From the NCBI GenBank assembly GCA_963803775.1, contig CAWDNS010000007.1, positions 1,423,662 through 1,487,661 of the forward strand: a stretch of 64,000 nucleotides of DNA. The letters run 5' to 3'. This stretch comes from JABCZH01 sp963803775 (GTDB lineage: Bacteria; Acidobacteriota; Terriglobia; Terriglobales; Acidobacteriaceae). How positions within the stretch are numbered: the stretch's first letter is position 1; every line of letters begins with the position of its first letter. The position numbers were made by a program, and so were the translations under genes. Positions 34,958-41,955 of the stretch are shown here, one piece after another. Below the pieces are notes generated by a model. The model saw only the letters and a program-made list of their open reading frames with translations, did no database searches and had not been told where the DNA came from.

Positions 34958-36159
34958 GCGCGGCTCGACCGAACCAATCCGAAACCATGGCCCCGGCAGT
35001 GGCCAGGATCATCCAGCGATATTCGCTGGTTGTCGGCCTTATTTTTGCCGTGATTGCCCTGGGAGGCGCGTTTCTTCGGCCAGACGAATTCTTCCGCGGC
35101 TACTTGCTCGCATACATGGATTGGCTGGGCGTGACTCTGGGATCGATGGTCATACTGATGATCCGCCATCTGACTGGCGGCGGCTGGGGAACGGTGATCC
35201 GGCGAATTCTGGGTGCGGCGATGCGTTGCGTGCCCCTGATGACCATCTTATTTGTGCCGATTCTGTTTGGGCTTCCCCGGCTCTACATCTGGGCGAGGCC
35301 GCTGGATTCGATTGCCGATAAACATCTACGAGAGCATTTGCAGGAGATCACAAAATCGTATCTTTCGGTGAACGGATTTATCGTCCGTGCCGCGATCTAC
35401 TTTGCTATCTGGAATCTACTGTCATTTTTCCTGACCAAGTGGTCGCGAGAACAGGACCAACCGCCGGTGAGAGACAACAAGCGGTTCAAGGTACTGAGCG
35501 GACCAGGGCTCATTCTGTATGCCTTCACGGTATCGTTTGCCGCCATTGACTGGGTCATGTCACTTGATCCCAGCTGGATTTCGACAATCTATGGGTTAGT
35601 CATCCTGATTGGGCAATTGTTGTCCGCCATGTGTTTCGCCATCGTGGTGGAGCGAATCCTGGTGAAGTACAAGCCAATGTCGGATTGGCTGAAGCCGGAG
35701 TTTGTACACGATCACGGGAAGTGGATGCTGACATTCATCATGGTGTGGGCATACTTCTCGTTCTCGCAGTGGCTGATCATCTGGGCGGGCAACCTGCCCG
35801 ATGAAATCACTTGGTACATGCGTCGACTGAATGGTGGCTGGGGCTTCGTCGGGCTGTGGCTGGTGGTGTTCCATTTTGCCGTGCCTTTCGTGATCCTACT
35901 TTCGCGCTCGTTCAAGCGCGACATTAATCGGATGGTCTGGCTCGCCATTTGGATGCTGCTGATGCGTTACCTGGATTTGTTCTGGAACATCGAGCCGAAT
36001 TTCTCGCAGCGGTTGAATGTGACTTGGGCCGATATAGTTTTGTCAGTGGCTATGGGCGGTATATGGTTGTGGTTTTTCTTCCGCAATTTGAATTCAATGC
36101 CGCTCCTGCCGGTCAATGACGTCGACGCCAGGGAAGTATTGGAGCCCGCGCATGGCTGA
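34954..36159 (+). CDS. actF: Alternative complex III membrane subunit ActF
   Basis: A 401-residue polytopic membrane protein with about ten helices, the second large membrane subunit of ACIII, distantly related to ActC. Features include FLRPDEFFRGYLLAYMDWLG, AFTVSFAAIDWVMSLDPSW and a C-terminal WLWFFFRNLNSMPLLPVND. ATG overlaps the actE stop (ATGA). Its own stop overlaps the start of the next gene by 8 bases. Confidence 0.92.
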   Translation: MSAARPNQSETMAPAVARIIQRYSLVVGLIFAVIALGGAFLRPDEFFRGYLLAYMDWLGVTLGSMVILMIRHLTGGGWGTVIRRILGAAMRCVPLMTILFVPILFGLPRLYIWARPLDSIADKHLREHLQEITKSYLSVNGFIVRAAIYFAIWNLLSFFLTKWSREQDQPPVRDNKRFKVLSGPGLILYAFTVSFAAIDWVMSLDPSWISTIYGLVILIGQLLSAMCFAIVVERILVKYKPMSDWLKPEFVHDHGKWMLTFIMVWAYFSFSQWLIIWAGNLPDEITWYMRRLNGGWGFVGLWLVVFHFAVPFVILLSRSFKRDINRMVWLAIWMLLMRYLDLFWNIEPNFSQRLNVTWADIVLSVAMGGIWLWFFFRNLNSMPLLPVNDVDAREVLEPAHG

Positions 36160-36670
36160 GCAGATAAAACACGAGGCTGGGGCGCCCGGAGTTGAGCTCC
36201 AGGACTTGACGCCGCGCAGTGTGTACGGTTTTCTCGCAGGGCTGGCCGTGGCCGTGATCGTTGTGGCGGTTCTGCTTTTGGGCCTCTACCATGCCATGGA
36301 TGGGTTCGAGCGCAGTCATCAGCCCCAGCAGAGTCCGTTAGTGCAGCAAACTCAAGCCGACACACGGGAAGTTCCGCCTAACGAGATCAACACTTTCCCG
36401 CAGCCCCGCTTGGAGAAGAACGAACGGTCAGAAATCAACCAGTTCCTTCTACGGGAAGAACAAAGTCTCAATAGTTATGGTTGGGTGGATCAGCAGGCAG
36501 GTGTAGTGCGAATTCCAATCGACAGAGCCATGCAGTTGATCGCCCAACGCGGACTGCCGACTACGCCCAAGGCCGGAAGCGTTCCGCCTTCGGAGGTGAG
36601 TGTTGTGAACCAGGCCACGCAGCGGGCTGATACCGGCGACCTGTTGGCGGCGAAAGGCAAGAAGCGGTGA
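36152..36670 (+). CDS. Single-pass membrane protein of the act-cox operon, function unknown
   Basis: A 172-residue protein with one transmembrane helix (about 26-48, FLAGLAVAVIVVAVLLLGLYHAM) and a periplasmic domain. The domain contains PRLEKNERSEINQFLLREEQ and YGWVDQQAGVVRIPIDRAMQLI, a motif also found in short proteins placed between ActF and SCO/CoxB genes in related operons. No cofactor-binding residues are visible. It overlaps actF by 8 bases and the SCO gene by one base, so it is co-translated with both. It occupies the place where some ACIII operons encode the small subunit ActG; homology to ActG is untested. An assembly or linker role between ACIII and the oxidase is inference. Confidence 0.75.
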   Translation: MAEQIKHEAGAPGVELQDLTPRSVYGFLAGLAVAVIVVAVLLLGLYHAMDGFERSHQPQQSPLVQQTQADTREVPPNEINTFPQPRLEKNERSEINQFLLREEQSLNSYGWVDQQAGVVRIPIDRAMQLIAQRGLPTTPKAGSVPPSEVSVVNQATQRADTGDLLAAKGKKR

Positions 36671-37536
36671 TGACTAAAACAAGACACAGCATCGCTAGAT
36701 CGATCGCCATCTTGATCCTTGGCGTGACCTTGCTGGCAGGAACTGCTTTCGGCCAGGGAATGACGCAGGGGATCATGTCGCCGCCGGCAAACATGCGGCC
36801 ACCGGGACTAAAGAATGTCGGCATCGAGCAACACCTGAACGACCAAATTCCGCCGGATCTCATCTTTCGCGACGAGACCGGCAAATCGGTTCGCTTAGCC
36901 GATTACTTTGGCAGGAAGCCGCTGATTTTGAATCTGGTTTATTACCAATGTCCGATGCTATGCGGAGAAGTTCTCAGCGGGCTCGAAAGCGCCTTGCGGG
37001 TGCTGAAATTTGATGTCGGCAAGGAGTTCGACGTTCTCACGATAAGCTTCGATCCCAAGGAAACGCCGCAAATGGCAACCGCGAAGAAAGCGGAGTTCCT
37101 CAAGCGCTACGGCCGGCCCGGAGCTGCTGAAGGCTGGCATTTCCTGACCGGCCCTGAGAGTTCGATCGCTGCGCTAACCAAGGTTGCGGGCTTCGACTAC
37201 GAATACGATCCCAAGACTGGCCAGTTCGCCCATGCGACCGCCATCATGGTGCTCACTCCCGAAGGCAGGATCGCGCAGTACTACTACGGAGTAGAGTTTG
37301 CGCCCAAAGACCTGCGTCTGGGATTGGTTCAGGCCTCGCAGAACAAAATTGGAAGCATCGTGGACGAGGTGTTGCTGTATTGCTACCACTACAACCCCGA
37401 CACCGGAAAATACAGCGCGATTATCAGCCGAATTCTTAAGATTGCCGCCGGGACCACCATCTTCATGCTGGGAACGTTTTTGATCGTGATGTTTCGTCTC
37501 GGGTCTGCGTCGGAACGAAAGCAGCGAGCTGTCTAG
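36670..37536 (+). CDS. SCO1/SenC copper chaperone
   Basis: A 288-residue exported thioredoxin-fold protein that delivers copper to the CuA site of cytochrome oxidase. Signal peptide SIAILILGVTLLAGTAFGQ; copper ligands Cys94 and Cys98 (YYQCPMLCGE) and a His in QFAHATAIMVL. The C-terminus carries an extra membrane helix (TTIFMLGTFLIVMF), typical of the acidobacterial form. The ATG at 36670 overlaps the preceding TGA by one base; a GTG one codon earlier is possible. Directly upstream of coxB, its expected client. Confidence 0.92.
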   Translation: MTKTRHSIARSIAILILGVTLLAGTAFGQGMTQGIMSPPANMRPPGLKNVGIEQHLNDQIPPDLIFRDETGKSVRLADYFGRKPLILNLVYYQCPMLCGEVLSGLESALRVLKFDVGKEFDVLTISFDPKETPQMATAKKAEFLKRYGRPGAAEGWHFLTGPESSIAALTKVAGFDYEYDPKTGQFAHATAIMVLTPEGRIAQYYYGVEFAPKDLRLGLVQASQNKIGSIVDEVLLYCYHYNPDTGKYSAIISRILKIAAGTTIFMLGTFLIVMFRLGSASERKQRAV

Positions 37537-37539
37537 ACT

Positions 37540-38511
37540 ATGTTCGATAACCTTCCACTTTGGCCAGCACGAGCCTCTGCCGGGGCGGGAAATGTTGATG
37601 CTCTTTACATTTTCCTGATCCTGCTGTCCGGGTTCATGAGCATAGCCATCTTCACAATGATCATCGTGTTCGCGTTGCGTTACCGGCGTCAACCTGGTCG
37701 CGTGGCCGAGCAGATCGAAGGCTCGACCGCTTTGGAGATTACCTGGTCGGTGGTTCCGCTGGGAATCTTTATGGTCATCTTCGTGTGGGGCGCTTTCATT
37801 TTCTTCCAGGAGCGGACTCCTCCTCGGGATGCGACTGAAATCTACGTGGTCGCTAAACAATGGATGTGGAAGCTCGAACACGTGGAGGGTCAGCGCGAGA
37901 TCAACGAACTGCACGTGCCCGTGGGGCGCGACGTGAAAATGATCATGACCTCGCAAGACGTGATCCATAGCTTTTATGTTCCTGCCTTCCGCATCAAGCA
38001 GGATGTGCTTCCTGGACGCTACACCACGGCCTGGTTCCGTGCCACCAAGCCCGGTGTGTATCACTTATTTTGCGCAGAGTATTGCGGCTCACAACATTCG
38101 GGAATGATTGGCCAGGTGGTGGTGATGGAGCCGGCGCAATATCAGGCATGGCTTTCGGGAGGAAACACGTCGGGCTCCCTAGCTTCGAACGGCGAGAGTA
38201 TTTTTCAGCAACTCGGCTGTGTGACCTGTCATCGCTCTGACACTCAAGGCCGCGGCCCCAACCTTGTGGGGATCTTCGGCAAACCGGTGCAACTGGAAGA
38301 CGGACGGACGGTGGTTGCTGACGAGAACTATGTCCGCGAATCGATCTTGAGTCCCAGCGCGAAGGTGGTGAAGGGTTTCAAGCCCATCATGCCGGTGTTT
38401 CAGGGACTGGTCAGTGAAGAGCAATTGACTGAATTGGTGGCGTACGTCAAATCTCTGAGTGCGCCGCCCAGCGCGGCGGGTACGAAGGTGCAGGAATCGA
38501 AGGTGCAATAG
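37540..38511 (+). CDS. coxB: Cytochrome c oxidase subunit II with fused cytochrome c (caa3 type)
   Basis: A 323-residue subunit II: two N-terminal helices, a cupredoxin CuA domain with Cys178, Cys182 and His186 (CAEYCGSQH) plus the upstream His in VIHSFYVPAF, and a C-terminal cytochrome c domain with CVTCH at 227-231. The fused cytochrome defines a caa3-type oxidase and lets ACIII donate electrons without a soluble carrier. Follows the SCO gene by three bases. Confidence 0.95.
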   Translation: MFDNLPLWPARASAGAGNVDALYIFLILLSGFMSIAIFTMIIVFALRYRRQPGRVAEQIEGSTALEITWSVVPLGIFMVIFVWGAFIFFQERTPPRDATEIYVVAKQWMWKLEHVEGQREINELHVPVGRDVKMIMTSQDVIHSFYVPAFRIKQDVLPGRYTTAWFRATKPGVYHLFCAEYCGSQHSGMIGQVVVMEPAQYQAWLSGGNTSGSLASNGESIFQQLGCVTCHRSDTQGRGPNLVGIFGKPVQLEDGRTVVADENYVRESILSPSAKVVKGFKPIMPVFQGLVSEEQLTELVAYVKSLSAPPSAAGTKVQESKVQ

Positions 38512-38513
38512 TT

Positions 38514-40151
38514 ATGGCGACGGCTGTCATCACTCCCGAACGCGAGAACTATCTCAACCAGGAATATGGCATCAAGTCCTGGCTGTTGACTACGGACCAT
38601 AAGCGGATCGCACTGCTTTATCTGGTGTCGATCACGTTCTTCTTCTTTATCGGGGGATTCTTCGCCCTGCTCATTCGGCTGGAGCTTCTGACTCCCGCGG
38701 GCGATTTAGTGCAAGCCGATACTTACAACAAGTTGTTCACCATGCATGGCATGGTGATGGTTTTCTTTTTTCTAATTCCTTCCATTCCCGCTGTCTTGGG
38801 CAATTTTCTGGTGCCGCTGATGATCGGCGCCAAGGACCTCGCGTTTCCGCGTATCAATCTACTGAGCTGGTATCTATACATTATTGCCGGGATACTCATG
38901 CTGCACTGCATCTGCACTGGCGGCGTCGATACCGGCTGGACCTTCTACACACCTTTCAGCACGGCGTTTAGCAACACCAAGGTGGTCGAAGCAGGAGTCG
39001 CTATTTTTATCGCTGGTTTCTCGTCCATTCTTACCGGTCTGAATTTTGTGGTAACGATTCACCGCATGCGAGCGCCGGGGATGACGTGGTCTCGCCTGCC
39101 ACTCTTTATCTGGGCGCACTACGCCACCAGCGTCATTCAGCTCTTGGGCACTCCGGTGCTGGCGATTACTCTGCTGCTCGTGGTCTTCGAACGTGTTTTT
39201 CATCTCGGGATATTCGATCCGACGCGGGGCGGCGATCCTCTGCTCTTCCAGCATCTGTTCTGGTTCTACTCCCACCCCGCGGTGTACATCATGATTCTGC
39301 CGGCCATGGCGGTGGAAAGCGAAGTGGTCGCCTGCTTCACTCGCAAGCGTATCTTTGGCTACAAATTTGTGGCCATGTCGAGCATCGCGATTGCTGTGTT
39401 CGGATTTCTGGTTTGGGCGCACCACATGTTCGTGGCCGGCATCTCGTTATATTCGGCGCTGATCTTTTCCGCTCTGAGCTATCTGGTCGCGGTGCCATCG
39501 GCTATTAAGGTCTTCAACTGGACTGCGACCATGTACAAGGGCTCGATTACCTTCACCACGCCCATGTTGTACGCTTTCGGTTTCATCGGACTCTTTACCA
39601 TGGGAGGGCTGACGGGGTTGTTCCTGGCTGCGCTGGGCATCGACGTGCACGTGACCGACACTTATTTCATCATTGCCCATTTCCATTACATTATGGTCGG
39701 CGGCGCGGTGATGGGTTATCTGGGTGGATTGCATTTCTGGTGGCCGAAGATTTCTGGCCGCATGTACCCGGAATGGTTGGGCAAGTTTGCTGCTTTAATT
39801 GTTTTTCTGGGATTCAACCTGACGTTTTTCCCGCAATTCATTCTTGGCTATATGGGAATGCCGAGACGTTACTGGCAGTATCCGCCGGAATTTCAGGTGT
39901 TGAATGTGCTCTCCACTGCGGGCTCGACCATCCTTGCGGTGGGCTATGTTTTGCCCATGGTGTACTTCCTGTGGTCGATGCGCTACGGCAAGCTTGCCGA
40001 CGACAATCCCTGGGGAGCGGCTGGCCTCGAGTGGCAAACCACGTCGCCACCGCCCACCTTCAATTTTGACAAGACGCCGGAAGTGACCTGGGAAGCCTAC
40101 AACTACGAGGAGATTCCCGCGCCAGCGGAGGAGGTTTCCGTTGAGCGATAG
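38514..40151 (+). CDS. coxA: Cytochrome c oxidase subunit I (A2 type)
   Basis: The 545-residue catalytic subunit with 12 helices, low-spin haem ligands (TMHGMVMVFF region and IAHFHYIMVGG), CuB ligands and the His-Tyr pair in YSHPAVYIMILP, and HH in VWAHHMFVAGI. The sequence YSHPAV, with Tyr-Ser and no Glu at the end of the D proton channel, marks the A2 subfamily found in Rhodothermus and Thermus-type caa3 enzymes. Two bases separate it from coxB; coxC starts inside its last codons. Confidence 0.96.
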   Translation: MATAVITPERENYLNQEYGIKSWLLTTDHKRIALLYLVSITFFFFIGGFFALLIRLELLTPAGDLVQADTYNKLFTMHGMVMVFFFLIPSIPAVLGNFLVPLMIGAKDLAFPRINLLSWYLYIIAGILMLHCICTGGVDTGWTFYTPFSTAFSNTKVVEAGVAIFIAGFSSILTGLNFVVTIHRMRAPGMTWSRLPLFIWAHYATSVIQLLGTPVLAITLLLVVFERVFHLGIFDPTRGGDPLLFQHLFWFYSHPAVYIMILPAMAVESEVVACFTRKRIFGYKFVAMSSIAIAVFGFLVWAHHMFVAGISLYSALIFSALSYLVAVPSAIKVFNWTATMYKGSITFTTPMLYAFGFIGLFTMGGLTGLFLAALGIDVHVTDTYFIIAHFHYIMVGGAVMGYLGGLHFWWPKISGRMYPEWLGKFAALIVFLGFNLTFFPQFILGYMGMPRRYWQYPPEFQVLNVLSTAGSTILAVGYVLPMVYFLWSMRYGKLADDNPWGAAGLEWQTTSPPPTFNFDKTPEVTWEAYNYEEIPAPAEEVSVER

Positions 40152-40851
40152 CCCAGCCGCGGTTGAACAGCACGGCCAGCACGGCCCGGAATTACTGCAC
40201 CACTTTACCAGCGTGGAACAGCAGCGCGATGCGGCGTCGCTTGGCATGTGGTTGTTCCTCGGCACTGAGATCATGTTCTTCGGCGGGATGTTTCTCGCCT
40301 ACCTCATCTATCGCCTCTGGTATTTCAACGAGTTTGCTGCCGGCAGCCGGAGTTTGGACATCACTCTGGGAACGGTCAACACCATCGTTCTTATCTGTAG
40401 CAGCTTGACGGTCGCGCTGGGGGTTCGCGCGGCGCAGATGGGGAAACGCAAACTCCTGGTCATTCTGCTCTTGCTCACCTTGATTTTCGGCCTGGCTTTT
40501 TTGGGGATCAAGGGTGTCGAATGGTATGCCAAGTACAAAGAGCACCATATTCCGGGAGCGTCTTTCGATGCCGGGGACTTGATTCGCGACTATCCTCAGA
40601 TTCACATCGATCCGGCGCATGCACAGATTTATTTTTCTCTCTACTTCGCCATGACCGGGTTGCACGCGCTGCACATGATCATTGGCGTGGGACTGTTTAC
40701 CTATTTGCTCTATCACGCCGCAAAAGGCCGCTACGGGCCGGAGTACTACACGCCGATTGAGATGGGCGGTCTGTACTGGCATTTTGTGGACGTTGTCTGG
40801 ATCTATCTTTTTCCGTTGCTTTATCTGATCGACCGGAAGCCGCTGGGGTGA
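40141..40851 (+). CDS. coxC: Cytochrome c oxidase subunit III
   Basis: A 236-residue membrane protein with about five helices, stabilising subunit I. Hallmarks: SLGMWLFLGTEIMFFGGMF, FAMTGLHALHMIIGVGLF and YWHFVDVVWIYLFPLLYL. The start is a TTG at 40141 within the coxA end, preceded by GGAGGAGG, an 11-base overlap. Confidence 0.95.
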   Translation: MSDSPAAVEQHGQHGPELLHHFTSVEQQRDAASLGMWLFLGTEIMFFGGMFLAYLIYRLWYFNEFAAGSRSLDITLGTVNTIVLICSSLTVALGVRAAQMGKRKLLVILLLLTLIFGLAFLGIKGVEWYAKYKEHHIPGASFDAGDLIRDYPQIHIDPAHAQIYFSLYFAMTGLHALHMIIGVGLFTYLLYHAAKGRYGPEYYTPIEMGGLYWHFVDVVWIYLFPLLYLIDRKPLG

Positions 40852-40857
40852 GCCGCC

Positions 40858-41151
40858 ATGTCTGAACACGTTCTTTCGAGCAAGATGTACTACGGGATTT
40901 GGATCGCGCTGATGATCTTGACAGTCGTGACGGCGCGTGTCGCCTTTATCGACCTCGGTCCATTCAACACTGTGGTGGCGCTGGTGATCGCGACCTGCAA
41001 AGCCCTGCTGGTGGTGCTGTTCTTCATGCACGTAAAGTACGCCAGCGAGAAGTTGGTCAAGATGGTCATCGTCGCCTCGATTTTCTGGCTGTTGCTCCTG
41101 TTGCTTTTGAGCCTGGCGGATTATGGGACGCGATATGCCAGACACGGATAG
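40858..41151 (+). CDS. coxD: Cytochrome c oxidase subunit IV family protein
   Basis: A 97-residue small subunit with three hydrophobic helices; KMYYGIWIALMILTVVTARV and ALLVVLFFMHVKYASEKL match the prokaryotic subunit IV (CtaF/CyoD-like) family. Closes the caa3 oxidase gene set, six bases after coxC. The following frameshifted gene begins inside its last 17 bases. Confidence 0.9.
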   Translation: MSEHVLSSKMYYGIWIALMILTVVTARVAFIDLGPFNTVVALVIATCKALLVVLFFMHVKYASEKLVKMVIVASIFWLLLLLLLSLADYGTRYARHG

Positions 41152-41514
41152 GGATAGCACTGGCCTCGATGTCGCCATCAAGCGCAGGACGCCTGGATTT
41201 ACTGCGATAGGCATCTTCTTGTTCTTTGGCGCTGTCATGGCTGGCCTTGCCGCAACTACTTTGCTGTGGCAACGCACGGCTCTTGATCGCGTCTGGACCC
41301 TCAATCCAACTGCGTACAGGCAGCTCGCCCTTTGGCCGGTAGGGTTGGAGCTCTCTTTCTTTTCCTCGGGGCGGCCCTTGCTACGGCGGGAGTCGGGTGG
41401 TTCCAGCACCGCCGCTGGGGATGGAGACTAGCGATCGCAATCATCACCGTGCAGTTTCTAAGGGACGTGATTAACTGCGTCAGAGGTGACTGGTTGCGTG
41501 GGAAACGGGGGTGA
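41135..41514 (+). pseudogene. Frameshifted small membrane protein at the end of the cox operon
   Basis: Two consecutive frames look like one protein. From ATG 41135 the frame reads MPDTDRDSTG...FTAIGIFLFFGAVMAGLAATTL...AYRQLA; around 41328-41330 the sensible continuation jumps to the other frame, AGRVGALFLFLGAALATAG followed by GWRLAIAIITVQFLRDVINC and stop at 41514. One missing base in the GCCCTTTGG tract would restore a 126-residue protein with three to four membrane helices. I recognise the pattern as an acidobacterial membrane protein without function. It overlaps coxD by 17 bases. Either a real recent pseudogene or a sequencing deletion. Confidence 0.65.
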
Positions 41515-41572
41515 TCATCGCCGGTGCACTATTGCTGTATCTCTTACAGCCAAGAATCCGAGGGAAGTTTGC

Positions 41573-41794
41573 CTAGGATTTCTTTCGTAGAAATTCAAAA
41601 ACGACATAGCCGACGAGCGCAGCCACCATAGCAATTTCAAAATTAGCCGTGGTAAAAACGTCTCCGATTGCCCACGCCATGCCGTTCTTCCGCCCCATAC
41701 CCGAACGCTCAAATTCACCCATCAAGAGATTGGAATAAAAGAGAAAAATGATGAAACCCACCTCGATCACCGATCTCCAGACATTCTTCCTCAT
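41573..41794 (-). CDS. Small two-helix membrane protein
   Basis: A 73-residue protein (MRKNVWRSVIEVGFIIFLFY...) with two hydrophobic helices, residues about 9-28 and 52-68, joined by a polar loop containing MGEFERSG, and a basic C-terminus. It resembles a small membrane protein family recurrent in Acidobacteriota genomes, of unknown function. Weak ribosome binding site. It is convergent with the end of the cox operon. Confidence 0.68.
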   Translation of the reverse strand: MRKNVWRSVIEVGFIIFLFYSNLLMGEFERSGMGRKNGMAWAIGDVFTTANFEIAMVAALVGYVVFEFLRKKS

Positions 41795-41955
41795 GGCAAA
41801 CACTCAACTTTATTCCTCTCGTGGGAAATAGTAGCAAGCAACGATGAACAATAGGAGTGAAAAGTGTCGCAATTCACGATTCGATGACCTACTTAAGGCG
41901 TATCCTGCGTAGCCATTTACGAGACCACTTAAATCTTCTAGTCTGAATCGTTCCC

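Noticed and set aside
41320..41340. Programmed -1 frameshift in the gene after coxD
   Set aside because: In the reading frame the codons are GCC CTT TGG; the slippery X-XXY-YYZ arrangement is not in phase and no stimulatory structure is seen.
40192..41409. A 405-residue minus-strand protein opposite coxC and coxD
   Set aside because: Antisense shadow rich in Gln, His and Arg; the plus strand encodes well-known oxidase subunits.
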